The notes under the pieces are model-generated. The model had not been told where the DNA came from, did no database searches, and saw nothing but the letters and a program-made list of their open reading frames with translations. The translations under genes and the position numbers were made by a program. Of a DNA stretch of 64,000 nt, positions 28,738-39,200 are shown in pieces. Position 1 is the stretch's first letter; the number at the start of each line of letters is the position of its first letter. Source of the stretch: Terrimonas sp. GTDB lineage: Bacteria > Bacteroidota > Bacteroidia > Chitinophagales > Chitinophagaceae. The stretch spans positions 40,162-104,161 of the forward strand of contig WGMO01000018.1 in NCBI GenBank assembly GCA_016125075.1, read 5' to 3'.

Positions 28738-29475
28738 ATGACAATATTTAGCGATATCGGCCGGTACCTCCTGATGATAAAAGGTATGTTTTCCCGCCCT
28801 GAAAACGGGAAGATGTACTGGAAAGAATTCATGCACCAGTGTTCGGATATTGGTATCGGTTCGCTCGGTATCGTCGTCATCATCTCGATCTTCATGGGTG
28901 CCGTATCAACCGTACAGACCGCTTACCAGCTAATCAGCCCACTGATTCCCAAATCCACCATTGCACAAATCGTAAGGGATACGGTGATCCTCGAATTTGC
29001 CCCTACCCTTGTCTGTATTGTGCTGGCCGGTGTGGTGGGGAGCAAAATCGCCAGTGAACTGGGGAATATGCGTGTAAGCGAGCAGATCGACGCCCTCGAG
29101 ATCATGGGTATCAATACAAAAACTTATCTCATCCTTCCCAAAGTGATCGCCGCCCTGGTGGTGATCCCGGTTTTGGTGGTCATTGCCGCCGTTTTGGGAA
29201 TCTGGGGCGGAAGGCTGGCCGGAAGCATGGCCAATATCCTGGCCAACAGTACCTACGACAAAGGATTGCTGGAAGGGTTCATGCCTTTCAATGTGATATT
29301 TGCCATGGCCAAAGCCTATACGTTTGCCTTTATCATATCAACGATACCGGCTTATTTCGGGTTTTATGTAAAAGGTGGTGCCCTCGAAATCGGCAGGGCC
29401 AGTACCCGGGCCGTCGTAATCAGTTGTATCCTGATATTATTTGCCGACTATGTACTGGCGGCCTTACTATTATAA
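28738..29475 (+). CDS. MlaE-family ABC transporter permease
   Basis: A 245-residue inner-membrane permease of the MlaE/YrbE family, which moves phospholipids between the inner and outer membranes with an MlaF ATPase and an MCE-domain protein. It shows IGIGSLGIVVIISIFMGAVS, ISPLIPKSTIAQIVRD, the conserved LAGVVGSKIASELGNMRVSE and QIDALEIMGINTKTYL segments, then four further helices. The ATPase gene follows after 3 bp. No MCE (MlaD) gene follows: the next gene is DUF4198. ATG 28738 is preferred over TTG 28726. Confidence 0.93.
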   Translation: MTIFSDIGRYLLMIKGMFSRPENGKMYWKEFMHQCSDIGIGSLGIVVIISIFMGAVSTVQTAYQLISPLIPKSTIAQIVRDTVILEFAPTLVCIVLAGVVGSKIASELGNMRVSEQIDALEIMGINTKTYLILPKVIAALVVIPVLVVIAAVLGIWGGRLAGSMANILANSTYDKGLLEGFMPFNVIFAMAKAYTFAFIISTIPAYFGFYVKGGALEIGRASTRAVVISCILILFADYVLAALLL

Positions 29476-29478
29476 AAA

Positions 29479-30288
29479 ATGATCGAACTCAGAAACATAC
29501 GAAAAAGCTTTGACGGCAAAACAGTGATCGAAGACGTGAGTGCCACGATGAAAACGGGGCAATGCAACCTGATCATCGGTACCAGCGGCAGCGGCAAAAC
29601 CGTCCTGATGAAATGCATGGTGGGCCTGTTTGAGCCCGACAGCGGAGAGATCATCTATCACGGCCAGGATTTCATCAAGATGAGCCGGGCAGAAAAAACA
29701 GAAATAAGAAAAGAGATCGGTATGCTGTTCCAGGGCTCTGCCTTATTTGACAGCCTGACCGTGGAAGAAAACGTGATGTTTCCCCTGAGCATGTTCACCA
29801 AAGATTCCCATGCCAAAAAACTGGAACGGGTGAATGAGGTGCTTGACAGGGTGAACCTCAAAGACACCAATAAGAAATTCCCCGCCGAACTCAGTGGAGG
29901 TATGAAGAAAAGGGTCGGTATCGCCCGGGCGATCGTGCTCAACCCCAAATATCTTTTCTGTGATGAACCCAATTCAGGGCTTGATCCCCAAACTGCCATG
30001 GTGATCGACAAACTCATCCAGGAGATCACCAAAGAATTCAATATCACAACGGTCGTCAATACCCACGACATGAACAGTGTTATGGAAACGGGCGACTATA
30101 TCTTGTATATGTACCAGGGCAAAAAAGAATGGGAAGGCAGCAAAAAGGAAATTATCTTCAGCAAGAACGAAAGACTGAACAGTTTTATCTTTGCTTCAGA
30201 ATTCCTGCAGGATACCAAAGAAATGCGGATGATGGAAGAAAGAGGAAAGATCCCCAATGACCGAAACATTGATGACCTGCTGAAATAA
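29479..30288 (+). CDS. MlaF-like ABC transporter ATP-binding protein
   Basis: A 269-residue ATPase, partner of the MlaE-like permease. Walker A is GTSGSGKT, the Q-loop segment is IGMLFQGSALFDSLTVEENV, the signature is LSGGMKKR, Walker B is YLFCDEPNSGLDP, and the switch is NTHDMNSVME. The LFDSLTVEENVMFPL segment is typical of MlaF/Ttg2A. It probably drives phospholipid transport for outer-membrane asymmetry. It starts 3 bp after the permease stop and is followed after 8 bp by the DUF4198 gene. Confidence 0.94.
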   Translation: MIELRNIRKSFDGKTVIEDVSATMKTGQCNLIIGTSGSGKTVLMKCMVGLFEPDSGEIIYHGQDFIKMSRAEKTEIRKEIGMLFQGSALFDSLTVEENVMFPLSMFTKDSHAKKLERVNEVLDRVNLKDTNKKFPAELSGGMKKRVGIARAIVLNPKYLFCDEPNSGLDPQTAMVIDKLIQEITKEFNITTVVNTHDMNSVMETGDYILYMYQGKKEWEGSKKEIIFSKNERLNSFIFASEFLQDTKEMRMMEERGKIPNDRNIDDLLK

Positions 30289-30296
30289 TTTGCAAT

Positions 30297-31094
30297 ATGC
30301 GCAGCATTGCTTTATTCCCCCTGCTTACGCTTTTATACCTGCTTCTTTCCTCGCATGAATTCTGGTTACAGCCTGATAAGTTCATCTACCAGCGGGGCGA
30401 CGATATCACGATCCGTTTCTATGTGGGTGAAAATTTTAAAGGAGAAAACTGGAAAGGAAACAACAGTAAGGTGAGCAGCCTGAAACTGTATTATAGCGGG
30501 GTCAGCGATAACCTCGCGCCACAGGTCAGCGTTCAGGAAGGTGATTCCATCCAGTTCAGGATATATGATGAAGGGAATGCTTTGATCGCTTATAACAGCA
30601 CCAATTCTTTTATCGAACTTCCGGCTGCTGAATTTAATAATTATCTCGAAGAGGATGGACTTTCGGAAGCCCTTGCCTACCGCCAGGCAGAGGGGGAAAC
30701 AGACCGTGCGGGAAGAGAATGGTACCAGCGCTGTTCCAAAACCCTGTTACAGATCGGTGGCATCAATAATAGCAGTTACCGCACACCAACACAGTTGCCC
30801 CTTGATATTATCCCCCTGCAAAACCCGTATACGATAAAAGAAAACGATTCCCTGAAAATAAAAATCCTGTTCCGGAAAGCCCCGCTTGCCAATACGAAGG
30901 TCCATATCTGGAACCGGAAAGATGGATCGACCCAAAAAACCGCAATGATGACCGATGATAAGGGAGAACTGGCCTTCCCGGTTACGTTGAACGGCGCCTG
31001 GATGGTCAGTACTGTAAAAATGATACACCTGCAGGACGATCCGCAGGCAGATTGGCAGAGCTTCTGGGGCAGTTTTACCTGGGGATATGAATGA
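30297..31094 (+). CDS. DUF4198 exported protein
   Basis: A 265-residue protein with a signal peptide (MRSIALFPLLTLLYLLLSS) and the DUF4198 opening HEFWLQPDKF, where a His next to the mature N-terminus is conserved. A carboxypeptidase-regulatory-like beta-sandwich appears in LRVHIWNRKDG-type segments near residues 190-215 (NTKVHIWNRKDGSTQKTAMM) and the GELAFPVTLNGAWMVSTVKM end, a pattern seen in NikM-like periplasmic metal-uptake proteins. It is only 8 bp after the MlaF-like gene, so probably cotranscribed; a functional link to lipid transport is uncertain. Confidence 0.83.
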   Translation: MRSIALFPLLTLLYLLLSSHEFWLQPDKFIYQRGDDITIRFYVGENFKGENWKGNNSKVSSLKLYYSGVSDNLAPQVSVQEGDSIQFRIYDEGNALIAYNSTNSFIELPAAEFNNYLEEDGLSEALAYRQAEGETDRAGREWYQRCSKTLLQIGGINNSSYRTPTQLPLDIIPLQNPYTIKENDSLKIKILFRKAPLANTKVHIWNRKDGSTQKTAMMTDDKGELAFPVTLNGAWMVSTVKMIHLQDDPQADWQSFWGSFTWGYE

Positions 31095-31176
31095 CCCATC
31101 CCGCTTCTCAGGCTCCTTTCTGATCTGAATAGCAGATTTCAATTCATCAACCTGTCGGGTTTTCCTCACAATACAT

Positions 31177-31184
31177 TACTTTTG
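31177..31184 (+). promoter_or_regulatory. Putative -7 box for sucD
   Basis: TACTTTTG matches TAnnTTTG exactly, 22 bp before the sucD ATG. Confidence 0.6.
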
Positions 31185-31206
31185 CGGCAACTTATTTTTT
31201 CCGGGT

Positions 31207-32079
31207 ATGAGTATTCTAGTTAATAAAGATTCAAAAATATTGGTGCAGGGATTTACAGGATCCGAAGGCAGTTTTCATGCCAGCCAGATGATTGAATACG
31301 GCACCAATGTAGTGGGCGGCGTTACACCTGGCAAAGGAGGCGCGAAACATCTTGACCGTCCTGTTTTCAATACGGTAGCGGAATGTGTTAAAAATACCGG
31401 TGCGGACGTCAGTATCATTTTTGTCCCCCCCGCTTTTGCAGGGGATGCGATCATGGAGTCAGCCGAATCGGGGATCCGGCTTGTGGTTTGTATCACGGAA
31501 GGCATTCCTACCCAGGATATGGTAAAAGTGAAAAACTATTTACTGGGAAAAAACACCCGCCTGGTGGGGCCCAATTGCCCGGGTGTAATCACGGCCGGTG
31601 AAGCAAAAGTGGGTATTATGCCTGGTTTTGTATTTAAAGCCGGCAGAATCGGTATCGTATCTAAATCAGGAACCCTAACCTATGAAGCGGCCGACCAGGT
31701 GGCGAAAGCTGGCCTGGGCATCTCTACGGCCGTGGGTATTGGTGGCGATCCGATCATAGGAACCACCACGCGCGAAGCCGTTGAATTATTCATGCAGGAT
31801 GAAAACACCGATGCCATCGTGATGATTGGTGAGATCGGTGGGGGCATGGAAGCCGAAGCCGCCAACTGGATAAAGAATAATGGAAATAAAAAACCGGTGG
31901 TAGGATTTATTGCCGGGCAAACAGCACCTCCCGGTCGCCGTATGGGACACGCGGGTGCGATCATCGGTGGTGCCGATGATACTGCTGCTGCCAAAATGAA
32001 AATCATGACGGAGTGCGGCATCCATGTCGTACAAAGTCCCGCAGATATTGGAAAAACCATGGCCACTGTAATGAAATAG
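31207..32079 (+). CDS. sucD: Succinyl-CoA synthetase alpha subunit
   Basis: TCA-cycle enzyme that converts succinyl-CoA to succinate with formation of ATP or GTP. The 290-residue alpha subunit binds CoA and carries the phospho-histidine: [15 protein letters not shown], with His 248. It starts [20 protein letters not shown] and has the CoA-binding [29 protein letters not shown] and [14 protein letters not shown] segments. The beta subunit gene (sucC) is not next to it; neighbours are DUF4198 and a convergent DUF4476 gene. It has its own -7 box and a terminator 26 bp after the stop. Confidence 0.97.
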   Translation: MSILVNKDSKILVQGFTGSEGSFHASQMIEYGTNVVGGVTPGKGGAKHLDRPVFNTVAECVKNTGADVSIIFVPPAFAGDAIMESAESGIRLVVCITEGIPTQDMVKVKNYLLGKNTRLVGPNCPGVITAGEAKVGIMPGFVFKAGRIGIVSKSGTLTYEAADQVAKAGLGISTAVGIGGDPIIGTTTREAVELFMQDENTDAIVMIGEIGGGMEAEAANWIKNNGNKKPVVGFIAGQTAPPGRRMGHAGAIIGGADDTAAAKMKIMTECGIHVVQSPADIGKTMATVMK

Positions 32080-32104
32080 ATTAAACCCCTTTTGAAAAAA
32101 ACAG

Positions 32105-32133
32105 AAAGCCCCCCGTATGGAGGGCTTTTTTTT
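32105..32133 (+). terminator. Intrinsic terminator after sucD
   Basis: A 10-bp stem with one mismatch (AAAGCCCCCC / GGAGGGCTTT), a 4-nt loop and a run of T. It sits between converging sucD and the DUF4476 gene; the A-rich left side could serve the opposite strand as well. Confidence 0.85.
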
Positions 32134-32143
32134 GTAAGCGATA

Positions 32144-32989
32144 TTAATGAACCCTTCTGATATAGTTGTCCAGTTCTTTTTTACTGCTGTTAAAACTAAA
32201 AACATCATTCATGATATAATAGTTCTGTTTGTCAACCGTATTGGCGTAGGCAAATTTTGCCAGTGCCAGTTTATTGTTTTCAAAACTGAATAACTGCACC
32301 ACCTGTTTTACCTGGCTGCTACTCATCCTGTTTGTGCTGATGATATCTTCTGCTTTTTTTAGTTTGTCGGCTTCAAACCATTCACGGCCGATGGTTTGTA
32401 TTGCCTGGCTAAACGCATAGTCATTCATGGGCCGGTAAAAGGAAGCATCTTCATGGCCATAGGCTCCCCCCCTGCCGGAGCCATCATAAACATCATCATA
32501 CCATTCATTATCATCCATATTGCCCATCCTGCCATCACGGTCAAAATCGTACTCGTGATTACGAACATCGCGGTCCTTGCTATCATCATAACGGCCCTTT
32601 GATGCACCCTTACCTTTGAACCTTTGATCCTGGTAGACCTTTCTTACTTCCACCCTGGAACGGTTAAACCTGTCAAGGGTGATCAGGGTATGCGTGCCGG
32701 GACGCACGATGATGCTGCTGTTGTACACCAGATCGTAATGTGGATGGCCAAACAATTTGAATAAGCGGTCTTTTTGCTTGAACACCTTTACCTGGTGCTG
32801 ACCGGGCCGCAGGTTTTCCAGCATCATGGTATTGAAACGGGGATCAAAGCGTTTTCCATCGATCATCACCTTGATATCATCGTGATCGGATGATTGGATG
32901 GTGAGTGTAGTCATTACAGGACGGGTGTCTGCTGCAAAAACAGCGGCCCCGAAAAATAATGTGAGTAATAAAATGTAGATTTTTTTCAT
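32144..32989 (-). CDS. DUF4476 exported protein
   Basis: A 281-residue protein with a signal peptide (MKKIYILLLTLFFGAAVFAA), an N-terminal PEGA-like beta-domain (MLENLRPGQHQVKVFKQKDR), and a charged Asp/Arg/Gly-rich linker at about 130-180. The C-terminal DUF4476 domain spans about 185-281: FSQAIQTIGREWFEADKLKK, SQVKQVVQLFSFENNKLALA and NYYIMNDVFSFNSSKKELDN. DUF4476 is common in Bacteroidota; the function is unknown. It lies alone on the minus strand and converges with sucD. Confidence 0.88.
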   Translation of the reverse strand: MKKIYILLLTLFFGAAVFAADTRPVMTTLTIQSSDHDDIKVMIDGKRFDPRFNTMMLENLRPGQHQVKVFKQKDRLFKLFGHPHYDLVYNSSIIVRPGTHTLITLDRFNRSRVEVRKVYQDQRFKGKGASKGRYDDSKDRDVRNHEYDFDRDGRMGNMDDNEWYDDVYDGSGRGGAYGHEDASFYRPMNDYAFSQAIQTIGREWFEADKLKKAEDIISTNRMSSSQVKQVVQLFSFENNKLALAKFAYANTVDKQNYYIMNDVFSFNSSKKELDNYIRRVH

Positions 32990-33260
32990 GATCTTTACTT
33001 TTAAGATGAAATAAAATTGTTCTCACAGGGATAAATCCAAAGGACATGCCAGTGTGCCAAAACAGGCTGCAAGAAAATGTTAAACGAAAAAAGCAGGAAA
33101 GTAAATGCTGCTGAAATTCGCTGAAACCCTGAGCAGTAAAGGGTTTTGCAAAATCATTCCCCCATGGTTAATTTTCGTTAAAGCATCCGGGGTTATGAAA
33201 AAACAAATGCTTTTGCATCATCAGGGAAAGTTTAATTGTTAACTTGTAAAAAAATATGTC

Positions 33261-36200
33261 ATGCGGATGCAACCTTCTGTGAAATTCTTCATCTTAGCCC
33301 TTTTTTTTTCATTACTGACCCATACACCTAAAGCACAACAGCCCCTGAAAACATACAACAAAGAATGGGAAAAAGTGGATGAACTGCTGGTGAAAAAAAA
33401 TCTTCCACAGTCGGCTCTCAACGCCGTTAAAAAGATCTACGCCCAGGCCAAAAAAGAAAAGCAGGAAGCACAGGTGATCAAAGCGCTGGTATATATGGCC
33501 GGTCTCCAGCAGGAAACACGCGAGCAGCCTAAAATCGCTTCCATCCTGGACATAGAAAAAGAGATCGCCACAGCCCGGCAGCCTTCGAAATCCATCCTGC
33601 AGAGTTTACTGGCGGAATATTATCGCAGCTATTACGAACAACAACGCTGGCAATTATACAACCGGACTGAAACAAAGCAATTTAAAAAAGAAGATATCGC
33701 AACCTGGTCGGCAGGCGATTTCCATAAAAAAATGGCCGGCCTGTTCCTGGCATCGATCAGCCAGGAAGCATTGCTGAAAAATACAAAGCTGGAAAAATAT
33801 GATGCCATTATCCTGAAGGGAAATGTCCGTCATTTACGCCCCACCCTTTTTGATCTGCTGGCTAACCGGGCTTTGGAATATTTTAAAGATGATGAACAGG
33901 ATATAACCCGGCCCTCCTATGCCTTTGAGATCAGTACCGCAGCTGCATTTGACCCTGCAGCAGATTTTATACACCGGAAATTTGAAACACCCGACCCGGC
34001 ATCTTTACATCAAAAAGCCTTGTTATTGTACCAGGGCCTGCTTGAATTTCATATGGCCGATAAAAATCCAGATGCCCTGATCGATGTGGATATCAGCCGA
34101 CTGCTTTTTGTAAAAGAGAATTCCACGCATCCCGACAAGGAATCCCTTTACCGTTTAGCCTTAACCCATCTTATCAATCAATATAAAAATATCCCGGCAG
34201 CGGCACAGGCCGAATACCTGCTGGCAAAAGCTTATAACGAAGATGCCGATGGTTACCAGCCCCTGGGAGATACCTCCCACCGGTTTGACCGGTTACGGGC
34301 TAAAGCCATTTGTGAAAAAGTATTGGCAGCTAAAGACAGTTCGGAGGGCTGGGTGAACTGTTACAACCTCTTACAGTCTATCACCAAAAAAGAACTTTCA
34401 TTTCAACTGGAAAAAGTGAACCTGCCCGGGCAGGCATTCCGGGTTTTGACCCGGTACAGGAATTTATCTTCTCTCTACCTGCGATTGGTAAGGGCGGATC
34501 AACAACTGATCGATAGTGTTGGTAATTATCTGAATGAAAAAAGCTGGGAATATATTTTGCAGGCCCCTGTTTATAAAACCTGGCAACAAATTCTTCCCGA
34601 TACAAAAGATTACCAGTTGCATAGTACGGAGATCCCCGTGGAAGGATTGGGGAACGGCGTATATTTCCTGATCGCCTCTTCATCGGATGATTTCACAGCC
34701 GGTAACGCTGTAGTGGGAGCCCGGCTTTTCTATGTTTCCAGGATCAGCTACGTGAACCAGGGCAAGGATTATTTTGTGCTGGACCGGGAAACAGGCCACC
34801 CGCTTACCCAGGCAGCTGTTCAGACATGGCAGCAGGTTTACGACTACAGGAAATCTGCCTATACCACGGAAAAAGGAAAGCGGTACAGCACCGACAATAA
34901 CGGGTTCTTCCGGCTGGCTGACTTCGAAAAAGATAATAATGCCAGGCGGAGGGAGAACTACAGGCTGGAGATCACTTACGGGGATGACCAGCTTTTTATG
35001 GATGACTGGGCCTATGATTACTACTGGTATCGAAACAATACCGAACAGCCGCAACCGGATATACTGGCCAACAGGAGGACCTTCTTTTTTACCGACAGGA
35101 GTATTTACCGGCCGGGCCAGACCGTTTTTTTTAAGGCGATCAGTATCATCCCGGACCCCGAAAAAACAAACCGGGCCCTTACGGATTTCATAACGACTAT
35201 TTACCTGCGGGATGCCAATTACCAACTGATCGATTCGCTGGTACTCACCACCAATGATTATGGTTCTGTATCCGGCAAGTTCCAGTTACCCGCTTCCGGT
35301 CTGAACGGCCAGTTTTCCATCAGCGAAAAAGAAAACAAAGGGAATGTATTCTTTTCTGTGGAAGAATATAAAAGACCCAGGTTTTTTGTGGACTATGAAA
35401 AAATCAGGGACACCTACGGGATCAACGATACCATCACCCTCACGGGTATGGCAAAAGCCTATGCAGGCAATATGATCGATGGGGCGACGGTTCAGTACCG
35501 CGTTGTGCGGGAACCCCGGTACCTGTACCCCTGGTTATACAGTCGCTGGTGGCAACCACCCAGCCCTTCAGTAGAAATCGCCCATGGAACCCTCAGCACG
35601 GATGGAGCAGGAAAATTCATTATTCGTTTTGCTGCAATCCCCGATAAAACAATCGATAAAAAACTGGAACCGGTTTTTGATTATACCATTTATGCCGATG
35701 TTACAGATATCAACGGCGAAACAAGGAGTGGGGAAACCCGGGTCACCGTAGGCTATCATTCCCTTTTATTCAATAATAGTATCCCTGACCGGTGTCCGGT
35801 AGACAGCATGGTCCGTTTCGATATCCGGACGGAAAATATGAACGGCGAATTTCAACCCTCCCTGGTCACAGTCACGGTTTCTCTCTTACAAGAAGAAAAA
35901 AGACTGATCCGTCAGCGGTATTGGGATCAACCCGACCAGCATGTTATGACAAAGGAGGAATACCTGCGTCTTTTCCCGCATGATGAATATGCCGATGAAT
36001 CATCCGTTGCATCCTGGGAAAAAATGGAAGCAGTGTATAGCCTGACTGATTCAATAAAAGCAATAGGGTCCTGGAACCTGGATACAAAAAAATTAGCGCC
36101 CGGTTTTTACAAGGTTGAAATTTCAACACTGGACAAAAATGGCGAACGCATCAAAGACATTCACTCATTCGAGATCTATGATGAAAGCGGTAAGGGGCTC

Positions 36201-39200
36201 AACCATCCGGCTTATTTATGGACAAGCCCTTCAGCATCCATCGAACCGGGAGAGAAAACAACGATTGGGCTAGGTTCAAGTGCAGCGCAGCTCTTTGTGA
36301 TTGAACAAACCGATCAACCCTCCCGCCGCCCGGATGCAACAGATATGCAGTACCAGACCAGCACCCTCAGTAATGAAATAAAAAGATTTCCGTTTACAGC
36401 TGAAGCCGCCGACCGCGGTGGATACGGGGTCACTTATTTTTTCATCAAAGACAACCGTTTCTTCCAGTTTACTGATATCATCCGGGTCCCCTGGTCCAAC
36501 AAGGACCTGCATGTTGAATTTGCCAGTTTCCGGGACAAGACCCTGCCGGGCAGTACAGAAAAATGGAAACTGAAGATCACCGGGAATAAAAATGAAAAGG
36601 TGGCGGCAGAAGTACTGGCCAGTATGTATGATGCTTCCCTCGACCAGTTCAAACCCCATCAATGGTATAAACCTTCTTTATGGCCCAGTTATTATAACCG
36701 GGTATCCTGGAACAGTGAGGATAATTTTTCAGAAATCAGTTCAGTAGAAAAATGGAGGGAGGAAGAGGATAAATATTTTGAAAAGGAATACGATCAACTT
36801 CAAACATCCATTACAAATTTTAGTCTTCAATATGATGTGATACAGATTAGAAAATACACAAATGCTAAGCTTAAAATGAAAGCCGTAAATTCTGTCCCGG
36901 ATGCTGATGGATTAAATGAAGTGGTCGTTACAAAAGCATTATCAGGAAGAGCCAAAGGCTTTGCTGTTGAATTTTCAACAGATTCAATAGCCTTCGGTTT
37001 TTCTACCCAGTATAAACCGGTTCAAACTGAAACAGATAACACACCCGTCCAGGTTAGAAAAAACTTCAACGAAACTGCCTTCTTTTTTCCGGACCTCTAT
37101 ACCGACAGCAGTGGTATGATTGAATTTTCTTTTACGGCCCCCGAAGCATTGACCAAATGGAAACTGCAAACGATTGCCCATACCAGGGGCCTTGCTTTTG
37201 GGCTTGCCACAAAAGAACTGATCACACAGAAAGAACTGATGGTGCAACCCAATGCCCCGCGCTTCCTGCGGGAAGGCGACAAAATGGAATTCAGCACCAA
37301 AGTAGTGAACCTGTCGGACCAGGAAATTACCGGCCAGGCACAGTTGCTTTTGTTTGATGCCGCCACCCACCAACCCGTGGATGGATGGTTCCAGAATATG
37401 TTCCCCAACCAGTACTTTACCGTTGCTGCCGGGCAAAGTGAAGCCGTGAAATTTCCCATAGAAGTCCCTTACCTTTTTAACAAGGCGCTTACCTGGAGAA
37501 TTGTAGCTAGAGCCGGCGACAAAAGCGATGGTGAAGAAGCTTCACTACCGGTACTGACCAACCGGATGCTGGTGACGGAGTCCTTACCCCTGAATATGAA
37601 AGGGCCGGGCACAAAGGCCTTTAGGTTTGAAAAACTGCTCCGGTCCGGCGAAAGTGAAACCCTGAAACAGCATGCCCTAACGGTTGAATATAGCGGCAAC
37701 CCGGCCTGGTATGCCGTGCAGGCCCTGCCCTACCTGATGGAATATCCCTACGAATGTGCTGAACAGACCTGGAACCGGTATTATGCCAATAGCCTGGCAT
37801 CGATGATGGTGAACAGCTCACCGAAAATCAAACAGGTATTTGAAAAATGGAAAAACACTGATACCGCCGCGCTGATCAGCAATTTGCAGAAGAATGAAGA
37901 ATTAAAGTCGGTTTTACTGGAAGAAACCCCCTGGGTACTGGAGGCTAAGAATGAAACAGAACAGAAAAAAAATATCGCCTTATTATTTGACCTGGTGCGG
38001 ATGCAGGAGCAATTGAACAATGCAATAGAAAAACTCCAGGCCCTTCAAAGTCCCAATGGCGGATTTGTCTGGTTCAGGGGCGGCCCCGACGACCGTTATA
38101 TCACCCATTATATCATAACCGGTATCGGGCACCTGTTCAAACTGAAAGCCGTCGATAATGGACAAAAAGAAAAACTGGAAGCGATCGTCAATAAGGCCCT
38201 CCCCTATCTTGATAAAAAGATCAGGGAGGATTTTGAAAACCTGAAAAAAAGCAAGGCCAATATCAACCTGCAACAGGTTGGGTACACACAGATACAATAC
38301 CTGTACATGCGTAGCTTCTTCAAAAGCATTGTTATCCCGGCGGCATCACAATCAGCTTATCAATATTACTTTGGCCAGGCCTGCCGCTTCTGGATGAAAC
38401 AAAACAAATATGCCCAGGGAATGATCGCCCTGTTTGCAGCCAGGGCAAAAGACAGCAAAACGGCCGGCACCATCCTGAAATCCCTGCAAGAAACCTCCAT
38501 CCTGCAGGAAGAATTGGGCAGGTACTGGAACAACCAGGGGCAGGGATGGCGATGGTACCAGGCCCCGGTGGAAACACAGGCTTTATTGATTGAAGCATTC
38601 AGTGAAATTGCCGGAGATACAAAAACCGTCAATGAACTGAAGACCTGGTTACTAAGGAATAAACAGACCAATAACTGGAAAACGACAAAAGCGACTGCAG
38701 AAGCCTGTTATGCCCTGCTGCTGCAGGGGGGACAATGGCTGTCCTCAGCGCCAGCCATTGCCATCAGCCTGGGCGATGCCGTGATCGACAATACCGACCA
38801 GGAAGAAGGGACCGGGTATTTCAAAAAAAGGATTGATGGTAGTTTTGTTTCCCCTTCCATGGGAAATATTACCGTCACCATAACCCCTTCCGCAAAAGAA
38901 GAGAACAACCAGGTACCCTCCTGGGGATCTGTGTACTGGCAATATTTCGAGGACCTGGATAAGATAACACCGGCCACTACTCCGCTAAGCCTGGTCAAGA
39001 AATTATTTGTCGAAACCAATACCGACAAAGGCCCGGTACTGACCCCGGTAAATGAAGGCGACTACCTGAAAGTCGGGGATAAGATAAAAGTGAGGATAGC
39101 ACTACGGGCCGACCGGGATATGGAATATGTACACATGAAAGATATGCGTGCCAGTTGCATGGAACCGGTGAACGTATTGAGCGGGTATCGTTGGCAGGGC

